From positions 62,001 to 126,000 of the forward strand of contig CAVQFB010000013.1 of NCBI GenBank assembly GCA_963711675.1: a stretch of DNA of 64,000 bases, in the 5' to 3' direction. The DNA comes from CAVQFB01 sp963711675. Lineage in GTDB: Bacteria > Acidobacteriota > Terriglobia > Terriglobales > Acidobacteriaceae. A program made the translations under genes and the position numbers. This document shows, one piece after another, positions 7,077 to 15,926 of this stretch; position 1 is the first letter of the stretch; every line of letters starts with the position of its first letter. The notes under the pieces were generated by a model. It worked only from the letters and a program-made list of their open reading frames with translations, did not search any database and was not told the DNA's origin.

Positions 7077-8246
7077 TTATTTGTTCAAAAACTCCAGGAC
7101 CCGGTGCATTCCCTCGCGAAAGCGCTGGGGTGGCGTGATGAGGCTCACGACCAGATAGCCGTCTTGCGGGAAGTCGAAAAAGTGTCCGGGATGGACCACA
7201 ACCGAGCACTCTTTCAACAGGTCCACGGCGAGGTCTTCGTCCGACTGCGTCACCGGCACCCGTAGAACAGCGTACCAGCCGCCTTCTACGGCCAGCCGCG
7301 TGCAGTTTTTCTGTCTGCCAATTTCCCGGTCAAGTTCCTCCAAGTTAGCGCGCAGGCGGTCCAGCAAGAGCGGTTGGATGTTTTTCCTCTGCTCCAGCAA
7401 CGCCGGAGTAGCCAACTGCAGCGGCGCATTCATTGACAGGTACGTATCGGCGATCACCTCGAGCCGGTCCACGGCCTCGCTGGTGCGATCGTCAGGGCCA
7501 CTGGTCGCGACCCATGCGACCTTCATCTGCGGCAGCCCCGAAACTTTCGACAGCCCGCTCAGCGTGAAAGTCAGGACGTCCCGATTCGCCGCAAAGGTCG
7601 GGCGCATACTCCCGTCGTGAGCATAGTCAAGAAAGACTTCGTCCGCGACGATGGCCAGTCCATATTCCCGGCAGAATCCATTCAGTTCCTCCGTCTCTTT
7701 CCCACTCACAAACGATCCGGTCGGATTATTCGGATGCACCACTACGACGCCTCGCGTGTGATGGCTCACGGCCTTGTACAAGGAGGGGAAATCAATCTGC
7801 CAGCCGTGGTCGTAAATCAGCGGGTACGGAACCAGCTTCACGTCCTGAAGGTCGGCCAGAAACTCGAACAAGGGATAACTCGGCTTCGGCACCAGAATCT
7901 CATCCCCCACGTCGCACAGCAGTCGAAATACATAGGAGTACGCTTCGCTCGTGCTCGTGGTCAGGATCAGCGAGTCAGGATCAACGTCGAACGCGTCGTG
8001 CTGTTCGCGATAGTAGTCCGCAACCGCCTGGCGTGCGCTCAGTAAGCCCTTGGGTTGCGGGTCGTAGTCCAGGGCTTTAGGAGTCGCGAGGGCACCAAGA
8101 ATGCCTTCTGCATCGTAGGAAAGCCCGGCCCGCGTGGGATTGGATACGGTCAGATCAATCAGCTCGACGCCGTCCTTCTCCAACTGCCGCTGTGCCTGCG
8201 TGAAGCGGTTCGGCGCCAGCTTCCAATTTGTGCGAGACGAGAACAT
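7077..8246 (-). CDS. PLP-dependent aminotransferase, class I/II
   Basis: A fold-type I aminotransferase of 389 residues from the ATG at 8246; an open extension upstream of it has no similarity to the family. Visible motifs are LTVSNPTRAGL near the N-terminus, the substrate and PLP region VHPNNPTGSFV near residues 175-185, VADEVFLDYA, and the Schiff-base lysine in LSGLSKVSGLPQMK (about 240). The arginine that binds the substrate carboxylate is expected near VVSLITPP at the C-terminus. The gene starts 31 bases after the GH20 gene on the same strand, so the two are probably co-transcribed. The amino-acid substrate cannot be read from the sequence. Confidence 0.9.
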   Translation of the reverse strand: MFSSRTNWKLAPNRFTQAQRQLEKDGVELIDLTVSNPTRAGLSYDAEGILGALATPKALDYDPQPKGLLSARQAVADYYREQHDAFDVDPDSLILTTSTSEAYSYVFRLLCDVGDEILVPKPSYPLFEFLADLQDVKLVPYPLIYDHGWQIDFPSLYKAVSHHTRGVVVVHPNNPTGSFVSGKETEELNGFCREYGLAIVADEVFLDYAHDGSMRPTFAANRDVLTFTLSGLSKVSGLPQMKVAWVATSGPDDRTSEAVDRLEVIADTYLSMNAPLQLATPALLEQRKNIQPLLLDRLRANLEELDREIGRQKNCTRLAVEGGWYAVLRVPVTQSDEDLAVDLLKECSVVVHPGHFFDFPQDGYLVVSLITPPQRFREGMHRVLEFLNK

Positions 8247-8277
8247 CAGCCAGTCACTCCGTCGCGATGCAAAGGCC

Positions 8278-10395
8278 TTACTGCTGGAGATAGAATCCCA
8301 GACTCTCCGGCGGGGGTAGCGTCTTCTGATTGTTGTACTGCCGTTGCGCGTGGTGTGTCGCAACAATCTTGCTCTGAATTTCGATCGCCAGATTGTCATA
8401 GCGAACCAGCACGTTGTCCAGCCAGTACGGCCGATTCTCACGCAGCCATACTTCCTCATACATCTTTCGCAAGCGCGTGGTGGAATCGCGCAGATCCTGC
8501 AGCCGCCCGTTCATAGCGTTGATATCTTCGAAAGCATCTTCTACTCGCTGCGGATCGGCCTGGTTCTGGTAAGCGTCCAAGTAGAAGTGGCCGATTTCGT
8601 TCGCGAACTGGACCTTCATGCCCAGAGCATCCAGCCGCCATCCGGCGAAAATCATGTCATCCAGCGTCGATTGCTGCGCACGTGCCTTCCCTCGATTGCG
8701 ATAGAGCGACTCCAAGGCATGCTCCGCGCTCAGCCGCAGCTCGTGCATCACCGGTAGCTGCTTCGCGATCGACACCGCCCCGCCTTCAGTGAACGGATCG
8801 GACCAGTACAGATTGTCCATCGCCCCTTCATATCCCACGCCCGCCAGCAGAGCGTGGCAATGGTCCAGATTCTCCAGAATGTCACGGAATGTAGTGTCGT
8901 CATTCCGGTAGAAGGCCCAATCGTAACTGTTCTTGAACGTATCGATATTCGACTCGCCGGCTTGCCATCCTGCCGACGCGCCGAACACCAGCGCAGGCCA
9001 CGTCATGTCGAACAGGGCCTCGCCGTCGTCGTCCCAGGTGGTATTCAGCATCCCCATGGCGCCGTACTTCTGTCCATCGCGCACGAAGTTGCGGATATTC
9101 ACGTATGCGACGTCGAGCCTCGGCCAGATGGCATTCCAGTTGTTCGCGCCCGGCGCAACCACCACACGCAACCCTGCGTCCGTATAAGGCTTGATGATGG
9201 AGTCGAAGCTGGGCTTGGCATCGTAGTCCCAGGGTACGGCAATCATGTCCTTGGGCAGGATGCCCAGTAACTCGGGATACTTGACGGCGATGTCGCCCCA
9301 GAACATCAGCTCCTTGTGATAGGGCTTCAGCACCTCGAACACTTTCTGCAGGTGCTCCATATACACGCGGCCCAGGCCAACCTGATCGGCACGAGCTTTG
9401 GTCTGACCTCGGCCGAGTTCGAGCGTCTCGTCGGCGCCAACGTGCAAGAACGGTCCCGGAAACAGCGGCACGAGTTCGGAATACAAGCTCTGGATAAATT
9501 CATAGGACTTCGGATTGGTCGGGGTCAGCACGTGCCCGTGCGGCGTCTCAGCCAAATCGGAATAGACTTCGTACTTCAGCGCGTGGTGCAGATGTCCAAA
9601 CGTCTGCTGCTCCGGCAACAGTGTGACGTAATACTTCTGCGCGTATGCCACCAGTTCCCTGATTTCTTCCGGCGTGAACGCGGCGTCTTTGGGAGCGATC
9701 AGCGGCTGACTCTTGAAATCAAATACGTGCTCCATATACAACGCGAACAGATTGACCTTGTACTCGGACAGGGTCCGAATCTCTTTCTTCATGTACTCGA
9801 GCGTGGGAATCGGCCCACGGCTGAGGTCGTCGTGCACGCCCCGCCACTTCATGCTCGGCCAGTCTTTGATCGAAACCTCAGGACAGATAAGCTTCTTCCC
9901 ATCCGGGCGTAGCAACTGGCGCAATGTCTGCACACCGTAGAACAGTCCTTGCCCCGTCTTGCCCGCAACGATGATGCGCGACTTGTCGGCGTAGATCAGG
10001 TAGCCCTGCTCATCGATGTTGCTTTCAGCCTTCAATCCCTTCGCCTCGATCGCAGCCCGCAGGCCGTCATCGTCCAGGCGTCCCAACACGATTGCACTCG
10101 CCGTCTTTGGCGCGGCGTGGGCTGTTTCCACCGGGACTTTCACGCCAGCCTGATCGTGAATCTCCTGCGCGAGCATCTCAGCCGCAGTCCGGTCCTCACT
10201 TTCATGCCGGGCGTCGATCAGAATCTTCGTTTCCGCATCGACTACAAAGCGCCCGTCGCGGATTTCAACTTGCTTGGGCGCGGGCAGGAGTTTGAGCTGA
10301 TCAGCAGGAGAGGTCTGGGCGAGGACTGGCAAAAAAGACGTTGAAATAAGCCCAAATAAGCAAGAGAACAGACAACACAACCGAACTTGCTGCAT
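8278..10395 (-). CDS. Secreted glycoside hydrolase family 20 (beta-N-acetylhexosaminidase)
   Basis: A 705-residue exported enzyme. The ATG at 10395 is followed by a signal peptide (LCCLFSCLFGLIST, cleavage probably after VLAQ). Residues about 35-150 are the GH20b-type N-terminal domain (LLPAPKQVEIRDGRF). The TIM-barrel catalytic domain starts at about 155 with DWPSMKWRGVHDDLSRG. The catalytic Asp-Glu pair is in FLHVGADETLELG near residue 325. GH20 enzymes remove terminal GlcNAc or GalNAc using the substrate N-acetyl group as nucleophile. The C-terminal approximately 150 residues are helical. It fits amino-sugar scavenging from chitin, peptidoglycan or glycoproteins. Confidence 0.93.
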   Translation of the reverse strand: MQQVRLCCLFSCLFGLISTSFLPVLAQTSPADQLKLLPAPKQVEIRDGRFVVDAETKILIDARHESEDRTAAEMLAQEIHDQAGVKVPVETAHAAPKTASAIVLGRLDDDGLRAAIEAKGLKAESNIDEQGYLIYADKSRIIVAGKTGQGLFYGVQTLRQLLRPDGKKLICPEVSIKDWPSMKWRGVHDDLSRGPIPTLEYMKKEIRTLSEYKVNLFALYMEHVFDFKSQPLIAPKDAAFTPEEIRELVAYAQKYYVTLLPEQQTFGHLHHALKYEVYSDLAETPHGHVLTPTNPKSYEFIQSLYSELVPLFPGPFLHVGADETLELGRGQTKARADQVGLGRVYMEHLQKVFEVLKPYHKELMFWGDIAVKYPELLGILPKDMIAVPWDYDAKPSFDSIIKPYTDAGLRVVVAPGANNWNAIWPRLDVAYVNIRNFVRDGQKYGAMGMLNTTWDDDGEALFDMTWPALVFGASAGWQAGESNIDTFKNSYDWAFYRNDDTTFRDILENLDHCHALLAGVGYEGAMDNLYWSDPFTEGGAVSIAKQLPVMHELRLSAEHALESLYRNRGKARAQQSTLDDMIFAGWRLDALGMKVQFANEIGHFYLDAYQNQADPQRVEDAFEDINAMNGRLQDLRDSTTRLRKMYEEVWLRENRPYWLDNVLVRYDNLAIEIQSKIVATHHAQRQYNNQKTLPPPESLGFYLQQ

Positions 10396-10506
10396 GAAAG
10401 GAAGCTCCAAGAATCTAGAGAATGGCAACCGGCGAGCCTAGTCGGAGGGCGGAGTGATTGTCAACGCGCGAGAGACTTGAGTACTGGTCAGTTAGGAGCA
10501 CCCTCC

Positions 10507-10557
10507 CGCCAGATCCCTCGCCCTGCTGGAGAAAACGCGGGGGCTTCGGGATGACAT
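10507..10557. repeat. Truncated copy of the dispersed palindromic repeat (right half)
   Basis: AGATCCCTCG (10511-10520) and GGGATGACA (10548-10556) match the right half of the 5146-5274 element in order and orientation, with a shortened interior. Confidence 0.6.
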
Positions 10558-10671
10558 TCACTATAACAGTGACCGCAAACTAATCCACCACCCGGATCGT
10601 GGTGGTGTCCTAGTTTAGAGCGCTTTGAGCTTCCAGGAACTTTGCTCTCCTCGTCATCACGAGTGAAGTTA

Positions 10672-10693
10672 ATTCGTTCGCTCACGAACGAAT
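10672..10693. repeat. Perfect 9-bp inverted repeat
   Basis: ATTCGTTCG (10672-10680) and CGAACGAAT (10685-10693) flank a 4-nt loop CTCA. No T tract follows. It could be a regulator site or an RNA hairpin; it is about 145 bases beyond the 3' end of the marR-type gene. Confidence 0.45.
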
Positions 10694-10837
10694 ATGCGAA
10701 GTAGAGGGATCCCATAGGGCCCACCCCCAACACAGGCCCGGCAAGGAGTTCGCTCGACCGCTCCTGGTCACTTCCGTGTGTCGGAGCACCTGAAACGAAT
10801 CGGAACACAACGAGATGATCGTGACAGCTTGGGACGA

Positions 10838-11284
10838 TCACGAGAGTGCCCGTAGATTGTTCCGGAGGCGGTCGGGTTCGCGATCGCAAAGCAAACCCTC
10901 AATCCCGAGGTGGGTACTCTTCCAGACCGGAACGGCGCGCGCAAGCAGTCTCCGCCCTTTCGGCGTCAACATCATCAGACGGGCGCGGCGGTCGACCGGG
11001 CCCGCCTTGATTCTGAGCAGACCGCGGCGCTGCAAGGGCTTGAGAGCCGCCGTCAAGGTGGTCCGATCCATGGCGAGTAGCGACGCCACTGCCGCCATAC
11101 CAGGCGGTTGCGGGCGGTTCAGAGACATCATGAGCGAGAATTGCCCGTTTGTCAGGCCCAGTGGGCGGAATGCATCGTCGAATCGCCTTGCTAGTGCCCT
11201 GGCCGCTCGCTGCACGTGAAGGCACAGGCAAGAGTCGCGGACCAGAAGCGTAGTTTCAAAAGGAGGGTTCGCGGCCATTGACAT
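10838..11284 (-). CDS. MarR-family transcriptional regulator
   Basis: A 148-residue winged-helix regulator. A helical N-terminus with CLCLHVQRAARALARRFDD is followed by LTNGQFSLMMSL, the DNA-reading helix region VASLLAMDRTTLTAALKPL (about residues 70-88), and the wing DRRARLMMLTPKGRRLL (about 98-114). The ATG at 11284 or 11278 are both possible. A TATAAT on the minus strand (11296-11291) is so close to the start that the transcript may be leaderless. A perfect palindrome lies directly upstream. The divergent neighbour at 11395 is the likely target besides itself. Confidence 0.9.
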   Translation of the reverse strand: MSMAANPPFETTLLVRDSCLCLHVQRAARALARRFDDAFRPLGLTNGQFSLMMSLNRPQPPGMAAVASLLAMDRTTLTAALKPLQRRGLLRIKAGPVDRRARLMMLTPKGRRLLARAVPVWKSTHLGIEGLLCDREPDRLRNNLRALS

Positions 11285-11296
11285 GATCAGATTATA

Positions 11297-11306
11297 TTGA
11301 TATCAA
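11297..11306. promoter_or_regulatory. Candidate MarR operator palindrome
   Basis: TTGATATCAA is a perfect 10-bp palindrome abutting the minus-strand -10 of the marR-type gene, in the divergent region. The position suits autorepression; the assignment is inference. Confidence 0.5.
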
Positions 11307-11394
11307 CGTATCTCGCAAGCAGCCCGAGGAGGAAGGCATACCGGGCCGTCCGGTTTGGATCACACGAGAAGATTCCCTATCTCAGGAGAAATCA

Positions 11395-12130
11395 ATGAAG
11401 CCGAATGCCCTCAGAAGCATTGCGTTAAGAAACGTCTCACTGCTTGTCATAATCGCCGCCGCGTGGCAAGCGCAGGCACAAGACGCCAAAGTGCCGTATC
11501 CGACCATGGCCCCGCTTGACCAGTACCTGATGACGGATCGAAATGCCGAGATTGCGATGGCGCGGAGTGCGGCGCCGGAGGCAATCTCGCGCGATGCCGA
11601 TGTCCTCGTCCTTGGACGGCATGGCTACGAAACCGCAGTCAAAGGCAAGAACGGTTTCGTGTGTGTCGTGGAGCGAGGCTGGATGTCCCCATTCGATGGT
11701 GATGGCGGTGTTGGTTTTTGGAACCCTAAAATTCGGGGCCCGGTCTGCTTCAATCCCCCGGCTGCCCGCTCCATCCTGCCGATGACCTATAAACGAACGG
11801 AGATGGTATTGGCCGGTCAATCCAAAGCTCAGATCATGCGACGGCATCAAAACATTTATAAAGCACGAGCTGCCGCCCCTGGAGCCTGGAGCCATGGCCT
11901 ACATGATGTCGAAAGAACAGTACCTTAACGATGGCGAGCACCACAACTGGATGGCTCACCTGATGTTTTACACGCCACTCATGGACGGCGCCGTTTGGGG
12001 TGCAGATCTGTCCCACTCTCCCGTCATGCTGAATCCACAGTTCGGTGGCGCTCCGGAACCAATCGACGTATTCATGGTTCCGGCGGGCTGGTGGTCGGAT
12101 GGAACGGCGGACCCAGTCAGGGTCAGGTAG
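11395..12130 (+). CDS. Secreted conserved hypothetical protein, frameshifted
   Basis: Reads as one gene broken by a single-base shift near 11864-11870. The first part (11395 onward) has a signal peptide ending AAAWQAQAQ and then DQYLMTDRNAEIAMAR, FVCVVERGW and NPKIRGPVCFNPPAAR. The second part resumes in the next frame with ELPPLEPGAMAYMMSK, NWMAHLMFYTPL and VWGADLSHSPV. Removing one A from the AAA in TATAAAGCAC restores a continuous frame of about 244 residues. The family is widespread, secreted and of unknown function as far as I know. A good AGGAGA precedes the ATG. It is divergent from the marR-type gene and may be controlled by it. Confidence 0.75.
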
Positions 12131-12133
12131 CGC

Positions 12134-12159
12134 ATCCTGTCGCTCTGCTCAAGATGACA
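12134..12159. repeat. Decayed fragment of the dispersed repeat
   Basis: ATCCTGTCGCTCTGCTC followed by GATGACA matches the order of the right end of the 5146-5274 element, with substitutions. It starts directly after the stop of the frameshifted gene. Confidence 0.4.
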
Positions 12160-12306
12160 GTCCTAGTGATGAGCTACGCAGATTAGGTCACTGCTGGGAT
12201 CTTCCGCTGGAAACAGAAAATGGCTGCTGTCTTCCGCCCGAGCCATCAAAAGCACAACGTACTCGGCACTCAGTGACTCGGTATTCGGTACTGGGTACTA
12301 CGACCA

Positions 12307-13416
12307 TTACTTCACGAACGCCTCTTTGTTCACCACGTACGGCATCTTCGTCACATCCCCGCGATAGTTTCCTTCGAGGACGTCGATCAAGCCCTGCACG
12401 CAGCGGCCGGCCATACCCTTCTCGGGGTCCCTCGAGAGCCGCGTGATCTTGGCGGCGCTGGCAAAATGCGGATACAGCCGGCAGCGATCTTCAATCGCTG
12501 GATCTCGTAGCGGAGAATTCGCCGGCAAAGGCTCGGTCTCATACACATCCAGCGCCGCCCCGGCAATCCATCTCTCCTTCAGCGCATGCGCCAGAGCCTT
12601 CTCGCTGACCACTGGTCCGCGCGAGTTGTTCACCAGGTAAGCGGTCGGCTTCATCATCCGCAGCGTCTTCTCGTTGAACAGGTGATACGTTGGCGTGGCG
12701 CTTTCGCTCTCGCGCAGCAAGGGAACGTGCACGCTCACAAAATCAGCTTCCGCGAGCGCTTCATGCAGCGTCGTGTACTTGATCCAGGTTTTCTCCCGGC
12801 AGATGCCGAGTTTGTAGCGCAGGTTCTTCAGTTCCTGAATGGCGTGAATGTAATCGCGATTTTCAAACGCGGGGTCGTAGCACAGGATATTCATGTCGAA
12901 CCCGGTACACTTCTTGATTAAAGCGAGCCCGATTCGCCCGGTACCAATGACCGCCACACTCTTGCCGGTGACTTCGTCGCCAAGAAACGGCAGGTATGGA
13001 TGCCAGTAACCCCACTGGTTGTCCCGTGTAAGGTGTTCGGCCGTCCACAGTTTGCGCGCGAGGGCGCCCATCATGAAGAAAGCAAACTCCGCCGTGGCTT
13101 CGGTCAGAACGTCCGCCGTGTGCGTAAATGGAACTTTGTACTTGTTGGCATCGGCGCGATTGATGTTGTCAAAACCGACCGCGATCTGTGCCACAACCTT
13201 CAGCGTTCCTTTGCCGGCCTCGAACACTTCCGCGTCGATCTGATCGCGCAGCGTGGTAATCAGGCCGTCAATTCCTGACTTCACCTTCTCCAGTATCAAT
13301 TTCCTGGGCGGCGCTTCGGGCTTCGGATAAATTTCGACTTCATACCCACGTTCGCGCAGTACACCGGTCGCATCGCCAATATCGCAGGTCACAAAGACAC
13401 GGAATTTCTTCTTCAT
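12307..13416 (-). CDS. D-isomer 2-hydroxyacid dehydrogenase, NAD-binding
   Basis: An NAD(P)-dependent reductase or dehydrogenase of 2-keto acids, 369 residues from the ATG at 13416; the upstream open extension is not family-like. The split substrate domain contains VAQIAVGFDNIN near residue 82. The Rossmann domain starts at about 150 with SVAVIGTGRIGLALIKKC. The catalytic triad is visible as Arg in VNNSRGPVV, Glu in DVYETEP and His in YPHFASAAKITR. The insert containing EKTWIKYTTLHEAL is longer than in glyoxylate reductase. Candidate substrates include glyoxylate, hydroxypyruvate and D-lactate-type acids. The gene stands alone on its strand. Confidence 0.92.
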   Translation of the reverse strand: MKKKFRVFVTCDIGDATGVLRERGYEVEIYPKPEAPPRKLILEKVKSGIDGLITTLRDQIDAEVFEAGKGTLKVVAQIAVGFDNINRADANKYKVPFTHTADVLTEATAEFAFFMMGALARKLWTAEHLTRDNQWGYWHPYLPFLGDEVTGKSVAVIGTGRIGLALIKKCTGFDMNILCYDPAFENRDYIHAIQELKNLRYKLGICREKTWIKYTTLHEALAEADFVSVHVPLLRESESATPTYHLFNEKTLRMMKPTAYLVNNSRGPVVSEKALAHALKERWIAGAALDVYETEPLPANSPLRDPAIEDRCRLYPHFASAAKITRLSRDPEKGMAGRCVQGLIDVLEGNYRGDVTKMPYVVNKEAFVK

Positions 13417-13664
13417 CAAAGGCAAGGCCCTCTCTGGCTTGGTCGAAAGCGCCCGGCGGGCACTCTCGCATGCAGACTTCTTGCAGATTCCCCACACTCG
13501 TGCCTGTCCGAAGCTCAGGCGCGGAGAAACATATTACTCCATGGTGTGGTTTTGCGGCGGGTGGAGGAAAGGACGAGCCTGTCCGCCCGGGGGATGGGGC
13601 AACCCGCTTCAACGAGTCGCCTAGAGACTCAGATTCTCACAATGCCGAGGATTCAGAACACACC

Positions 13665-15723
13665 CTACACCGACGGCGCATAAAGGAGTGACTCTTTCTC
13701 AGCCTGGCGCGCCTTCTTGACTTCCATGAGTTCGGTCGCTTCCTTGGCGATGTGTTCTGCACTGACTTCAAACTCTTTGATCAGTTCCCAGGGCGCTCCG
13801 GAGTCGCCAAAGCGGTCCTTTACGCCGATGGCGCCGGTGATGACGGGCAAACCGTAGAGGGACGGCGCTTCGGTGATGACTCCGCTCACCCGCCACGCCA
13901 AGGCTCCGATCTGATGCTCCTCGGCGGTGATGACGACGCCGGTATCGCGCGCGGCGTGCAGGATCGCCGTCTGATCCAGCGGCTTCAAGGTGTGCATGTT
14001 GACAACGCGTGTCTCGTAGCCGAACTCCGCCTTCAGGATCCACGCCGCCCGCATGGCCTCCGGCACCATCGGGCCACAGGCAATGATCGTCAGGTCCTCT
14101 TCCTCGTTGCGATAGTCGCAAGCAAGCGTGGTCTCGAATGCCTCCTGGAAATTCTCGGCCTTGTGGCGGAAACGAATCACGTTGGCTTTCCCGAATACAA
14201 AGGGAGTGGTGCGGTCGGTGACCACCGGCGTCGCCTCGCGCGCAAACCGTATGTATTTCGGCCCCACATGCTGCAGCAGCAGGTAGTCGGTAGCCTTCTG
14301 CGTCTCCGGTGCGTCGCACGGCACGACCACCGACATGTTGGGCAGGCCGCACATGGCAAATAAATCTTCCAGAGCCTGGTGTGTCGCGCCGTCCGGGCCG
14401 ACTGAAACGCCACCGTGCGCACCCGCGATCATTACGTTAAAGTTTCCATAGCAGACCGAGGTACGAATCTGGTCCAGATTGCGGGCTGCGGCGAAGGTCG
14501 CATAGGTCCCCAGCACCGGCAGCTTCCCTTCCTTCGCCAAACCGGCGGCGGCAGACGTGGCTGACTGTTCCGCAATGCCCATACTGATCCAGCGGCGTTT
14601 CCGGTCAGGGTAGCGCGCATAGAAATCGCTGATGGTAATCGAACCGGAAATATCCAGCCCAAGGCAGACGACCCGTTCGTCGCGCCCGTCTTCCGCCAGC
14701 GCCTGGCCAAAACCCTTGCGCGTCGGCTCCATCTTCGCCTTCATCTTGGGCTCGGTGTTCCACCAGTAGTTGTGGCCGAACTTCGGCATCTTTGCGTCGA
14801 GCTTGTGCTCCACTTCCGCCTGATATTGTTTCGCCTTTGCCAGCAACTGCTCGACCGGGATCTTCTCAGTCAGGCCGAGTTCGGCAAGGCCCTTCATCAT
14901 CTCTTCGTGGTTCGGCGACCGGCCATGCCATCCGGCGACATTCTCAATAAAGCTCACGCCCTTTCCCTTCACCGTCTCGGCGATAATCGCCACCGGCTTG
15001 CCCAGCCCGGCTTTCGCCTTTTCCAGCGCCGTCACCACCTGTGCCATGTCGTGGCCGTCGACGTAGAGGACCTCCCAGCCGAAGCTGCGATATTTCTCCT
15101 CCAGCGGTTCGACGTTCATGACCTCGGCCACTGGCCCGTCGATCTGCAGGCGATTCTTGTCGATGATGGCCACCAGGTTATCCAGACCGTGATGGCTGGC
15201 CTCCATCGCCGCCTCCCACACCTGGCCTTCCTGCTGCTCGCCGTCGCCCATGATGCAGAATGTCCGGTAGTTCTGGTTGTTCAGCTTGCCCGCAAGCGCG
15301 ATACCTACGGCAATGCTCAAGCCCTGCCCCAGCGAGCCAGTCGACACCTCAACTCCCGGCAGCTTCAGCCAGTGCGGATGCCCCTGGAACGGCGACGACA
15401 ACTTACGCAGCAACACCACGTCTTCAATCGGACAGAATCCCGCAAACGCGAGCCCGAGATACAGGCTGGGCGCCTTGTGACCGGTCGACCAGATGATGCG
15501 ATCTCTGCCCTGCCACGAGGGCTCCTGGGGATCGTGGTCCGCCACCCGCAAGGTAGAGAGCTGCCGTGATATCCATGATCGAGAGTGTTCCACCGGCATG
15601 CCCCGAACCTGCGGCGCAAAGCGCCACCAGGTCGTATCCGCGCATCAGGTTGGCAGCGTCTTTCAATTCCTCAATGGAATATTGCCGCAGGGTCTCGCCG
15701 CTGCTGGAATTCTTGATTGCCAT
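13665..15723 (-). CDS. tkt: Transketolase, full length but frameshifted
   Basis: A thiamine-diphosphate enzyme of the pentose phosphate pathway that moves two-carbon units between sugar phosphates. The N-terminal part starts at ATG 15723, with GSGHAGGTLSIMDITAALYL near residues 38-57. It then leaves frame near 15545-15555 and continues in the other frame with DRIIWSTGHKAPSLYLGL. Reading GG for GGG in GCGGGTGG restores one frame of about 685 residues. Later motifs are the TPP/Mg site GDGEQQEG to DKNRLQIDG, the pyrimidine-domain SMGIAEQSATSAAAGLA and a transketolase C-terminal domain. The rest of the frame is perfectly conserved, so error is more likely than decay. Confidence 0.9.
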
Positions 15724-15838
15724 GAAGGTCTCTCCTTACACGCCGGACGGGCCAGGCGCAGCCCGACCGAAGCGCTTGCAAGACGAGACTAGGCCGGAAC
15801 GCACGTCGGCTCAGTGAGAGACATCACAGGGAAATGTG

Positions 15839-15850
15839 ACGTATATACGT
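15839..15850. promoter_or_regulatory. 12-bp perfect palindrome upstream of transketolase
   Basis: ACGTATATACGT lies 116 bases upstream of the transketolase ATG and just beyond the terminator of the next minus-strand gene. Its GTATATA core resembles the arm of the ArsR-type dyad at 3687-3708. A regulator site is plausible but unproven. Confidence 0.4.
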
Positions 15851-15864
15851 TGAAAAAAGGAAGG

Positions 15865-15896
15865 AAAAAGCGGCAGCGATTACCTCGGGCTGCCGC
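15865..15896 (-). terminator. Intrinsic terminator after the aminotransferase gene
   Basis: On the minus strand GCGGCAGC (15896-15889) and GCTGCCGC (15877-15870) form an 8-bp stem, followed by five T residues. It lies about 30 bases past the stop of the minus-strand aminotransferase. Confidence 0.8.
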
Positions 15897-15926
15897 GCTG
15901 GTTACTGCTTCAGAAGCTAAGCGCGA

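Larger units (their letters stand above)
10396..10837. other. Intergenic stretch with repeat fragments; no gene supported
   Basis: This holds a truncated copy of the dispersed palindromic repeat (10507-10557) and a 22-bp perfect inverted repeat (10672-10693). A minus-strand frame over 10488-10889 is open but partly encodes repeat sequence and overlaps the marR-type gene; I do not accept it. Confidence 0.55.

Noticed and set aside
10488..10889. Minus-strand frame near the marR-type gene
   Set aside because: Part of it is translated repeat sequence and it overlaps the start region of the regulator's 3' part; no family is recognised.
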